The notes beneath the pieces are model-generated. The model had not been told where the DNA came from. It did no database searches and saw only the letters and a list, made by a program, of their open reading frames with translations. Shown one piece after another: positions 17,291 to 24,854 of a stretch of 51,598 nt of DNA. Every line of letters starts with the position of its first letter. Positions within the stretch are counted from its first letter, which is position 1. A program made the translations under genes and the position numbers. Origin of the DNA: Rubrolithibacter sp043763625 (lineage in GTDB: Bacteria; Bacteroidota; Bacteroidia; Sphingobacteriales; Sphingobacteriaceae); assembly GCA_043763625.1 (NCBI GenBank), contig JAYULL010000082.1, positions 1-51,598 on the forward strand, in the 5' to 3' direction.

Positions 17291-17369
17291 CGCCCTCGTA
17301 AATACAACGAGGGCAAATATATCGATTTTTCGCCCTCGTTTATTTTTCGAGTGTAAAATTCGCCCTCGT
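17291..17369. repeat. Four CGCCCTCGT-type operator-like repeats over the Fic promoter
   Basis: Exact copies of CGCCCTCGT occur at 17291-17299, 17331-17339 and 17361-17369, and an inverted copy (ACGAGGGC) at 17307-17314. The first copy and the inverted copy form an 8-bp inverted repeat with a 7-base centre. Start-to-start distances of the direct copies are 40 and 30 bases, whole helical turns. They cover the probable start site, -7 box and -33 region of the Fic promoter on the minus strand. No protein-coding explanation is seen. Confidence 0.75.
17314..17321 (-). promoter_or_regulatory. -7 box (TATATTTG on minus strand) of the Fic gene
   Basis: The plus strand reads CAAATATA, the complement of a perfect TAnnTTTG box, about 50 bases before the Fic ATG. 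It abuts the inverted repeat copy at 17307-17314, which would sit at the transcription start. The -33 position falls in or beside the 17331-17339 repeat copy rather than a clear TTTG. Confidence 0.5.
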
Positions 17370-17390
17370 GTTAAATTAATCCTTTATTGC

Positions 17391-17421
17391 TTGAAAGGTG
17401 TATTGAAGCCTTGTATATTTG
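17391..17421 (+). promoter_or_regulatory. Bacteroidota promoter of the aminotransferase gene
   Basis: TTG at 17391-17393 and TATATTTG at 17414-17421 are separated by 20 bases, close to the Bacteroidota consensus TTTG-N19-TAnnTTTG. The predicted start lies about 30 bases before the ATG at 17460. The operator-like repeats end about 20 bases upstream of this promoter. Confidence 0.6.
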
Positions 17422-17459
17422 GCACCTACATACCTGCAAGGGCAATAATCAATTATTAA

Positions 17460-18716
17460 ATGAGCGTATCAGCAATAGCACAAAACTTAAAGGGTTCTGA
17501 AATTATTAAAATAGCCGGCGAAATTAATGAACTGAAAAAACAAGGTGAGCAAATCGCAAATCTTACTATCGGCGATTTCGATTCTAATCTTTTCCCTATT
17601 CCGGAAGCTTTAACGACTGAAATTAAAGCTGCTTATGATGCTCACCAAACAAATTATCCTCCCGCCGACGGTATTTTAGATTTAAGAGAAAGTGTTGCCG
17701 GATTTATGAAAGAACGGCATAACCTCGAACTTAATACTAACGAAATCTTAATTTCAAGCGGCTCTCGTCCGATCATTTATGCAACTTATTTAGCTCTGGT
17801 TGATCCCGGTGATAAGGTAGTTTTTCCGGCGCCCTCTTGGAATAACAATCACTACTGCGATTTAATTAATGCCACAGGAATAGCAGTACCTACTAAGTCT
17901 GAAAATAACTTCATGCCTACTGCCGAAGAACTTCGTCCGTATATCAAGGGTTCAACTTTACTGGCTCTTTGCTCTCCTTTAAATCCTACCGGGACAATGT
18001 TCTCTAAGAAAGATTTAGAAGAGATTTGCGATTTAGTTTTAGAAGAGAACAAATCGCGTAAAGAAGGAGAAAAGCCTTTGTATATTCTTTACGACCAAAT
18101 CTATGCGATGCTGACTTTTGGTTCGCATAATCATTACGACCCCGTTTCTCTCCGTCCTGAATTGAGAAATTATGTTGTCTACATTGACGGCGCATCTAAA
18201 TGTTTTGCTGCAACCGGAGTTCGTGTAGGTTGGGGATTCGGACCGGCTAAAATCATTAATGCTATGCGTTCCATTGTCGGCCACATGGGAGCTTGGGCGC
18301 CTAAAGCGGAACAGGTGGCCATGGCTAAATTTTTAAAGAATAAAATAGAAGTAGATAATTTTCTGGCGTTGTTTAAGAGTCGTATTCAAGATAGTTTAAA
18401 CGCCCTTTATGTGGGCTTTAGTAAGTTGAAAGAGGAAGGTTTTGATGTTGAAGCTGTTGAGCCGATGGGAGCCATTTATCTCACGTTAAAAATAGATTAT
18501 GCCGGAAAGAAGACACCTTCCGGTGAAATTTTGAAGGACAGCACGGATATAAATCTTTATCTTATTAAGCATGCAAAAGCAGCTTTTGTACCCTTTTCAG
18601 CTTTTGGAACAGGCCATGAAGTAAACTGGTTTAGAGCTTCGGTGGGAGCTTGTCCACTTGAAGAAATTCGTGCGATGATTCCAAGAGTTAAGGAAGCATT
18701 GTCAACTTTAAAGTAA
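17460..18716 (+). CDS. PLP-dependent aminotransferase, class I/II
   Basis: The 418-residue protein belongs to the aspartate-aminotransferase fold. Visible features are the substrate loop at the start (LTIGDFDS), SSGSRPIIYATY for phosphate contact, LNPTGTMF (Asn175), YDQIYAM (Asp212, binding the pyridine nitrogen) and IDGASKCFAATGVRVGW with Schiff-base Lys247. The amino donor cannot be named; an aspartate, aromatic or alanine-type activity is possible. It is monocistronic and convergent with the PafA-type phosphatase gene, with only four bases between the stops. Confidence 0.85.
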   Translation: MSVSAIAQNLKGSEIIKIAGEINELKKQGEQIANLTIGDFDSNLFPIPEALTTEIKAAYDAHQTNYPPADGILDLRESVAGFMKERHNLELNTNEILISSGSRPIIYATYLALVDPGDKVVFPAPSWNNNHYCDLINATGIAVPTKSENNFMPTAEELRPYIKGSTLLALCSPLNPTGTMFSKKDLEEICDLVLEENKSRKEGEKPLYILYDQIYAMLTFGSHNHYDPVSLRPELRNYVVYIDGASKCFAATGVRVGWGFGPAKIINAMRSIVGHMGAWAPKAEQVAMAKFLKNKIEVDNFLALFKSRIQDSLNALYVGFSKLKEEGFDVEAVEPMGAIYLTLKIDYAGKKTPSGEILKDSTDINLYLIKHAKAAFVPFSAFGTGHEVNWFRASVGACPLEEIRAMIPRVKEALSTLK

Positions 18717-18720
18717 AACT

Positions 18721-20358
18721 TTATTTTAAAGCTTCCCCCACAGGTTTCCCTATATTCCCGTTAGGTTCTTGAATATGCAGCAGTGCAGCTAAAGTCGACG
18801 CTATATCGCTCATGTTAACAGGTCGATTTGTTTTCCCTTGCTTTATACCCCAACCTGTAAAAATAAGCGGAATATGAGTATCGAAGGGGTTCCAAGTACC
18901 GTGACTTGTGCCGGTTTTACCACCGCCGAAAAAACCCGGTTTCAAAATAATTTGTATAGCCCCGCTTCTATTTTTATTATAACCGTTAACAATTTTTTCT
19001 TTTAAAACTGCAGGAATACTTGCCGATGAGGCAACTCTCATGTTAACTGCATACGCGATATCCTCCTGCACTTCTAAGTAATTAATACACTCATCAACGA
19101 TAGTATTCTCATTCAAGTTGTTTTTCCGGATTAGAGGAATATTTAAGTGAACTTGATAATTCATCATACTTGTAACCAAATTCTTTTGATTGTATTTGCT
19201 TTCGAGCTTAGAATTTAATCCCTTTTGGATGTCGCCGGACGAGAACCCCCCGGCAGGAATATGATGAGAATTTAAAAAACCGGCATTGTGTGCCACTCCG
19301 TGATCGGCACTTAAAAAAAAAGTGTAATTGCCTTTTCCGATTTTTGTATCGAGGTAAGTTAAAAATGCACTTAAGTCTTGGTCTAAACGTAAATAAGTGT
19401 CTTCAACTTCAATAGCGTTAGGCCCAAATTGGTGACCGATATAATCAGGCGAAGAAAGGCTTACGGCCAAAAAATCGGTTGCTTCACTTTTCCCCAAAGC
19501 TTCGTTTTCAATTGCTGCTTTAGCCAAGTCAAGCGTTAGTGTGTTGCCGTACGGAGTGCCTCGAATTGCTCCCGGTTTAGTTGCAAATTCCGACGTTTTT
19601 ACCGGAAAAACAGGATCTGCCGAATTTGAAAATTTACCTTCGTAGGGGCTGTTATCAACTGTGCTTTGTGTATAGGTTGAAATCGGGTAAAGCGTATTCC
19701 AATTTTGCTTCAAATATTTTTCAGGCAACTTCTGATTATTGAATGCTTTTACCCATTCCGGCAATGCCTTCATGTAGTAACTGCTGCTGATCCAGCCGTT
19801 AACAGCGTCGTCAAACCAATAGGCTGCGTTGGCTGTATGCCCGACGGGTAAGATCGCTCCTCGATCTTTTAACGATATCCCGATTGTTTTTGATTGGAAA
19901 TTTGTAGCCAGGCGCAACTCATCTGTTACAGTGGTAGCAAGTAAATTTGCAGGTGACATTTGTCCTGCTTCGGATGAGCTTCCTACAGTTTGCACTGATG
20001 AATCTTCAGTACAATACACGTGTTTTCCGGTTTCTTGTATAATGAAGTCGTTTCCGGCAATACCGTGAATAGCCGGAACGGAACCGGTATAAATGGTGGT
20101 ATGACCGATAGCTGTTACTGTAGGAATAAAATCAATATTTGTGTTTTCGCAGCTGAAACCTTCGTTTAATAATCGTTTGAAGCCTCCTTCCTGATATCGG
20201 CTATAATATCTGTAGAGATAATCCCAGCGCATCTGGTCAACAACTAGTCCCACAACCAGCTTAGGACGAGCAAGAGGGGTATTCTTAGTAGCCATTTTTT
20301 GCCCCAAAGCAGTATTAAAAAGCAGCAGAAGTAACAAGAAGAAAAGCCCGGTTTTCAT
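18721..20358 (-). CDS. pafA: Secreted PafA-type alkaline phosphatase
   Basis: The 545-residue protein has a signal peptide (about 1-19, FNTALGQ) and an alkaline-phosphatase-superfamily domain. GLVVDQMRWDY holds metal ligand Asp40. The nucleophile is a threonine in IPTVTAIGHTT, Thr81 by spacing to GNDF (Asn102). The LKDRGA motif (Lys163/Arg165) matches the Lys/Arg pair that marks PafA-like phosphomonoesterases rather than diesterases, and SADHGVAH gives later metal ligands. It removes phosphate from many small esters in the periplasm. The start at 20358 is chosen for the signal peptide; a longer frame to 20478 would run into the upstream gene. A near-match -7 box at about 20375 may give it its own promoter. 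Confidence 0.88.
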   Translation of the reverse strand: MKTGLFFLLLLLLFNTALGQKMATKNTPLARPKLVVGLVVDQMRWDYLYRYYSRYQEGGFKRLLNEGFSCENTNIDFIPTVTAIGHTTIYTGSVPAIHGIAGNDFIIQETGKHVYCTEDSSVQTVGSSSEAGQMSPANLLATTVTDELRLATNFQSKTIGISLKDRGAILPVGHTANAAYWFDDAVNGWISSSYYMKALPEWVKAFNNQKLPEKYLKQNWNTLYPISTYTQSTVDNSPYEGKFSNSADPVFPVKTSEFATKPGAIRGTPYGNTLTLDLAKAAIENEALGKSEATDFLAVSLSSPDYIGHQFGPNAIEVEDTYLRLDQDLSAFLTYLDTKIGKGNYTFFLSADHGVAHNAGFLNSHHIPAGGFSSGDIQKGLNSKLESKYNQKNLVTSMMNYQVHLNIPLIRKNNLNENTIVDECINYLEVQEDIAYAVNMRVASSASIPAVLKEKIVNGYNKNRSGAIQIILKPGFFGGGKTGTSHGTWNPFDTHIPLIFTGWGIKQGKTNRPVNMSDIASTLAALLHIQEPNGNIGKPVGEALK

Positions 20359-20420
20359 ATTTTTCAATAAGCTGCAAATATCGAAAACGCTTGTTAAAAA
20401 TATGTTACGGATTAAACGAT

Positions 20421-21530
20421 TTACGAATACGGGGAATTGAGTAAAGTATGTTGGCTTGCTGTATGAATATCTCGCCACACTCTATTAATCTCAGTGCAGG
20501 GATCTACAGCTATTAATCCGCAGAGCGGGAACAGTTTATCAACTTGACTGCGAGCTACTGACGCCAAATTCCGACTCGCTATGCTTACTTCTTCTAAAAC
20601 TTGCAGGTTTTCTAATCCACCGGTTTTATGAATTTTCCAAGACTTATTTACGGCTTGATAAAAGTCTGACCTTGCATCACCCAATTTACTCTTTGCTGCG
20701 GTTATGGCGTCGATCATGACTTGCTCCTGCGGCTCTGTAAATTTTTTATTCTCTTTTCGTTTGGAAAAAACATCTTTGGCACAATCAATAAAATGTAGAG
20801 CCATTCCGCTTATGTTTGCTGCCAAGGTAGCTTCGGCAAATTGAAGAAAAGGATAGCGATAAACAGGTTGGTCAATTTTGGCAGCCTCAGCGTCTATTTT
20901 AAAACTGCGTTGTACCGGAACTGCTAAGTCCTGAACCTCAAAAGCATTACTTGAAGTAGCAATAAGACCAATTGTATTCCAATCCGGGATCACGGAAACT
21001 TGACTTTTGTGAAAAACAAAAGGGAGAATTAAAATCTCTCCCGACTTGTCTAAAATCGGTTCATTATTTTTTGTAACTATACAATTAGAAGTAAAATGCG
21101 TCAGATGAGCTGATCCTGTAGCATACTTCCATCGCCCCGAAATACTGTAACCGTTTTCTGTTATTTCGGCCTTGCCGGTAGGGGCGCCGCTTCCTCCTAA
21201 ACAGACCTTATCGCTTCTGAAAACCTCAGTTGCAAAGTCGGAATTAAGGAAGCCTACAAACCAGCCTGCTCCACTGCAAAGGGTAACAGTCCACCCGAAA
21301 CTACCATCCGCCCAAGCTAAAGCTTCTTCTAAGGCTATAGCTTCGGGTAAAGCTTCTTCTAATCCTCCAATTTCTTTCGGAACAAACAGCTTGAACCATT
21401 TTTGATCGTATATTAATTGAAGTTGCTTTTCAGTAAGGCTTCGGGCGTTTTCGGCAACCGGAGCTTCCTCCCGAATTAGTTGCAACCAATTTGGTTTTAT
21501 TATCTGGGAGGGATGAGGTAGTGTAATCAT
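20421..21530 (-). CDS. Acyl-CoA-dehydrogenase-like flavoprotein in the thiamin operon
   Basis: The 369-residue protein has the all-helical N terminus, a beta middle domain (GRWKYATGSAHLTHF) and a C-terminal helical bundle ending INRVWRDIHTASQHTLL. That is the layout of acyl-CoA-dehydrogenase-like proteins related to flavin-dependent two-component hydroxylases (HsaA/DszC type). No acyl-CoA catalytic base could be assigned. Its ATG overlaps the stop of the transporter gene by four bases, so it is translated with TPP-regulated uptake genes. A role in oxidising or repairing a thiamin-related compound is inference. It could also be a misplaced lipid enzyme. Confidence 0.72.
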   Translation of the reverse strand: MITLPHPSQIIKPNWLQLIREEAPVAENARSLTEKQLQLIYDQKWFKLFVPKEIGGLEEALPEAIALEEALAWADGSFGWTVTLCSGAGWFVGFLNSDFATEVFRSDKVCLGGSGAPTGKAEITENGYSISGRWKYATGSAHLTHFTSNCIVTKNNEPILDKSGEILILPFVFHKSQVSVIPDWNTIGLIATSSNAFEVQDLAVPVQRSFKIDAEAAKIDQPVYRYPFLQFAEATLAANISGMALHFIDCAKDVFSKRKENKKFTEPQEQVMIDAITAAKSKLGDARSDFYQAVNKSWKIHKTGGLENLQVLEEVSIASRNLASVARSQVDKLFPLCGLIAVDPCTEINRVWRDIHTASQHTLLNSPYS

Positions 21531-22162
21531 GCGTTTTTTAATTTGGCAAGTATGTCATTTTCTTTTCGGTAAACTTTCTTCCACTCAAAGTATCCGAAAC
21601 ATGCCACAACAAACAAAACACAGGTAAGCAATGCAAACAACGGAAGGTGCTTATGAAAAAGTAAAGGGACAGCAAACAGGTTTGAAATATTCAGTAAAAT
21701 CCAGTTTTCAATTTTCCTTCGGGTTAGAAGCCAAGTTCCGGCCCAAGCGGTGGAAGAAATCCAAGCATCTACTACCGGAACGTCAGAATCAGTAAAGTTC
21801 TTCAGTATTATATACAGTAATCCCCAACCCAGAAAAACAATGCAGAAGGTTATGATCCAATCCCTCCGAGACGCTCGACTAATTTTTACCGATGGTTCGT
21901 TTTTCTTTTTGGTCCAATAAATCCAGCCGTAAATGCTAATGATTACATAATACATGCTGAGTGCAGCTTCGGCATAGAGTAAGGCTTCGGCTAAAAGAAG
22001 AATTGAAAGTGAGCTCGAAACTATCCCGGCAGGATAAAGCAAAACACTATTTTTTTTTGCAAGCAAAACCTCAACTACACCAAAAGATATAGCTACCCAT
22101 TGCAGAATGGCAGTATCTTTTATTTGTTCGGCCAAAAGGCTCAGCCAGTTTTGCATATCCAT
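21527..22162 (-). CDS. pnuT: PnuC-family transporter, probably thiamin (PnuT)
   Basis: The 211-residue inner-membrane protein has about seven hydrophobic helices. It carries PnuC features such as YYVIISIYGWIYWTKKK and the C-terminal AWISSTAWAGTWLLTRRKIENW motif. PnuC proteins carry nicotinamide riboside, but homologues under THI riboswitches (PnuT) carry thiamin. Placement four bases after a TonB receptor under a TPP riboswitch supports thiamin. No thiamin kinase or pyrophosphokinase gene follows, unlike some Bacteroides operons. Confidence 0.85.
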   Translation of the reverse strand: MDMQNWLSLLAEQIKDTAILQWVAISFGVVEVLLAKKNSVLLYPAGIVSSSLSILLLAEALLYAEAALSMYYVIISIYGWIYWTKKKNEPSVKISRASRRDWIITFCIVFLGWGLLYIILKNFTDSDVPVVDAWISSTAWAGTWLLTRRKIENWILLNISNLFAVPLLFHKHLPLFALLTCVLFVVACFGYFEWKKVYRKENDILAKLKNA

Positions 22163-22166
22163 TGGA

Positions 22167-24533
22167 TTAAAATTTGAGGCTTAGAGCCGCTAAAAAGTTG
22201 CGGGTGGCTTGCGGGTAATATCCGTCGAAACGTTGCACCTGTCCGCGGTCGATATAACCGTAGGTATAACCGTTATTTTCGTAAAGTGTACTGAAAACAT
22301 TGTTCACAATCAGGTTTAGGCCGATACTTTTAATTCCTTTTATAGAAGTGCTGTAGCGGACTCGAACATCATTCACAAAAAACGAAGAAATTACATGGTC
22401 ATTGTCCGACCTGTTGTCGAGATATTGTTTACTTACATACTTACTTAAAAGGGCAATTCCGGCATTTTTTAAAAAGCTGTATTCAATCTCACTTGAGGCA
22501 ATCAGGTTAGGCGAGAAGCTGATGTCTGTATTTTTATACTCGAATTTGGTTGCATTTCCGGTCTCGTCATAAATGAATTCTGTAAACCTCCTGATTTTGT
22601 TGCGACTGTAAGTTGCAGTGCCGGCCCATGATAGCTTATTTGTAATTTCCCGGCGTGCCTCAAGTTCTACTCCGGCTCTGTAACTGTCCGCCACATTGCT
22701 TCTGGTTTGTGCGCCTACGTCATTCAGTTCGCCCGTCAAAACCAGTTGATTTTTATATAGCATTGCATAACCGTTAATTCCTACAAAGAGCTTGTTTGAG
22801 GTAAAACGATAGCCGGCTTCAATGTCTTTTAAGTTCTCAGGTTTGGGGCGACTATCGGGTGTTGATTCGATATAGTCATTTCTGTTAGGCTCTTTATTCC
22901 CGACTGCTATTGAAGCATAAGCATTGCTTTTTTCATTAATCAGGTATGTTAAACCGGCTTTCGGATTGAAAAAATTTAGGTCGGCCTGTTGTTGTACGTT
23001 TTGCTTTTGACGGTTAAACCCTAAAAAAGAGTAGTGAACTTTGCGATATTGTAAGTCTGCATAAAGCGACAATTTCTTTATAGTATAGTTTGCTTTTCCA
23101 TAAATATTAAAATCAGATTTAAAAGCGTCGTTTTCATTGTAACGATGCCTAAGCGAAGAGGAAGCATCGTAATTGGCAAACCTTGCCCAAATAACTTCAT
23201 CGAAATGCCGACCTTTGTATTCGTTGTACGCACCTCCTAAACTGAAATTAAAAGCTGTGCTTGGCGTATAATTAAAAGAATAAGTTGCTCCGTAAAAATC
23301 ATTATCCAACCACAGCCGACGAACTAAATCAGAGCCGGCAGTAACCGAATCACCCACAGTAACCGGAGTGATTTTATAATCGGCAAGGTTCTCGTTTGTT
23401 TTATACTCCTCGTAGTATCCTCGCCCATAGGTATAATGCAACGCAGTATTTGCGGTAAATTGATCAGAAAAGGTGTGGGTATAAAAAAGCTGATAGTGGT
23501 CTTGTTGGTAGTTATCGGTTTGGTTGTCGTAAGTAAAATCGTTGTGGCGGCGATCGGTTTTTAAGAGTTCTTCGGCAACTCCGTTCCAAGCTTGGTAAGT
23601 TTTTTCGGTTCCTGAAAAAACATTGGCCCGAACTAAATCACTCCTTCCGTAAAACGCTCCCGTTATAAAATAGGATTTGAGGTTTGAAGAAGCTCTATCA
23701 ATATAACCGTCGGATTTTATTTGAGAGAGACGTCCGTCGAAACTAAATTGGTTATTGATTAAACCCGTTCCTAGGTTAACCGTATGCTTTCTTGTGTCAT
23801 AAGAACCAAAAGTGTTATTCAGTTCCGCATAAGCAGAATCTCTTCGGGTAGTAGTTTGAATGTTTAGACTTGCCCCGAAAGCTCCTGCTCCGTTTGTGGA
23901 GGTACCTACACCACGCTGAATCTGAATATTATCTACAGACGAAGCAAAATCAGGCAGGTTCACAAAAAAGCTTCCCTGACTTTCGGCGTCATTTAAAGGA
24001 ATTCCGTTAAGGGTTACATTAATTCTTGTTGCATCGCTTCCGCGGATACGAATTCCGGTATAACCAACACCGTTGCCGGCATCTGAACTTACAACAACAG
24101 AAGGGGTTTGATTCAGCAGATACGGCAAATCTTGACCTAAGTTGTTTTTCTCTAATTCTGCACTACTTACATTTCTAAAAGTAGTAGGGGAGTTCTTTTG
24201 GGCTCTGGTAGATTTAACAATAACCTCATCAGTAACCAAATTAGCAAGCTTTAAAGTAATATCAATTATTTCGTTTTGAGAGAGCCTGATTTGCTTTTCT
24301 CCGCTTCCATAACCTACAAAACTCACTCTTAAAATGTAATTGCCCGCTTTAATATTCGAAAGCGAGTAATAACCTAAAGCATTTGTTTGAGTTGACGAGG
24401 TGTTGATACTAACGGTTGCCCCCGCTAACGGTTGCCGGTTTAGGTCGGTTATTTTTCCGGTAATTACAAATTGAGCCCGCAAAAAAACAGGAGAAAACAG
24501 CAGTAGTACTGCAATAAAAAAAAGCTTGTTCAC
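22167..24533 (-). CDS. TonB-dependent outer-membrane receptor, probably thiamin/thiamin phosphate
   Basis: The 788-residue protein has a signal peptide (1-20), a carboxypeptidase-regulatory-like domain (about 21-105, VITGKITDLNRQPLAGATVSI), a plug domain (about 115-230, including IRIRGSDATRINVTLNGIPLND) and a 22-strand-type barrel ending in Phe788. It should bind its ligand at the cell surface and import it with TonB energy. The ligand is inferred from the TPP riboswitch just upstream and the PnuC-type gene just downstream. It lacks the SusC-type N-terminal STN domain and has no SusD partner. Confidence 0.88.
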   Translation of the reverse strand: MNKLFFIAVLLLFSPVFLRAQFVITGKITDLNRQPLAGATVSINTSSTQTNALGYYSLSNIKAGNYILRVSFVGYGSGEKQIRLSQNEIIDITLKLANLVTDEVIVKSTRAQKNSPTTFRNVSSAELEKNNLGQDLPYLLNQTPSVVVSSDAGNGVGYTGIRIRGSDATRINVTLNGIPLNDAESQGSFFVNLPDFASSVDNIQIQRGVGTSTNGAGAFGASLNIQTTTRRDSAYAELNNTFGSYDTRKHTVNLGTGLINNQFSFDGRLSQIKSDGYIDRASSNLKSYFITGAFYGRSDLVRANVFSGTEKTYQAWNGVAEELLKTDRRHNDFTYDNQTDNYQQDHYQLFYTHTFSDQFTANTALHYTYGRGYYEEYKTNENLADYKITPVTVGDSVTAGSDLVRRLWLDNDFYGATYSFNYTPSTAFNFSLGGAYNEYKGRHFDEVIWARFANYDASSSLRHRYNENDAFKSDFNIYGKANYTIKKLSLYADLQYRKVHYSFLGFNRQKQNVQQQADLNFFNPKAGLTYLINEKSNAYASIAVGNKEPNRNDYIESTPDSRPKPENLKDIEAGYRFTSNKLFVGINGYAMLYKNQLVLTGELNDVGAQTRSNVADSYRAGVELEARREITNKLSWAGTATYSRNKIRRFTEFIYDETGNATKFEYKNTDISFSPNLIASSEIEYSFLKNAGIALLSKYVSKQYLDNRSDNDHVISSFFVNDVRVRYSTSIKGIKSIGLNLIVNNVFSTLYENNGYTYGYIDRGQVQRFDGYYPQATRNFLAALSLKF

Positions 24534-24597
24534 GTAAATACTTAAAACTTGCTAAACCATAAGTGCACAGGGGTATGCACCAATTGTTAACGTTTTA

Positions 24598-24797
24598 CCT
24601 GTCCCTACGCCGGCATTATCCGGATCAGGTGCTCGGGAGGTTAAGGTTGGAGGCTTAAGGTTAAAGGTTGTAATTCCTTTTACCTTTCTGCTTTTACCTT
24701 TCAGTCTTTCCCGATGGGTATAATCTCAGCCTGTTTTTGTGTTTGAAATACGGAAGTCGACGTTCCGTTTCATTACAAACAAGGCACCCCTTAAGAC
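24598..24797 (-). ncRNA. TPP riboswitch (THI element) with enlarged arms
   Basis: Read on the minus strand, the conserved blocks occur in order: AGGGGTGCC (from about 24792), GGCTGAGATTATACCC (to 24716) and CACCTGATCCGGATAATGCC followed by GGCGTAGGGA (24631 down to 24602). These are the P2, P4 and P5 core sequences that bind thiamin pyrophosphate. The P3 arm is about 50 nt. An 84-nt insertion (24632-24715) closed by TCGGGA/TCCCGA separates P2 from P4. It lies 65 bases before the receptor ATG and should turn the operon off when TPP is plentiful. Confidence 0.93.
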
Positions 24798-24801
24798 GAG
24801 A

Positions 24802-24809
24802 CAAATATA
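24802..24809 (-). promoter_or_regulatory. -7 box (TATATTTG on minus strand) of the TPP-riboswitch operon
   Basis: The plus strand reads CAAATATA, a perfect reverse TAnnTTTG, immediately before the riboswitch. Transcription would begin near 24795, at the first paired bases of the aptamer. A clear -33 box was not found. Confidence 0.6.
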
Positions 24810-24854
24810 GAATGCTTTTTAGAAAGTTGAAATTATATTTATTCGGGCTTTAAT

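Noticed and set aside
17279..17375. CRISPR array as explanation for the repeats
   Set aside because: The repeated unit is only nine bases, one copy is inverted and spacers are unequal.
17247..17459. 70-codon frame across the Fic/aminotransferase gap
   Set aside because: It runs over the operator-like repeats and both promoters; composition is not protein-like.
20359..20478. Longer N terminus for the PafA-type phosphatase
   Set aside because: The extra 40 residues precede a clear signal peptide and would overlap the flavoprotein gene.
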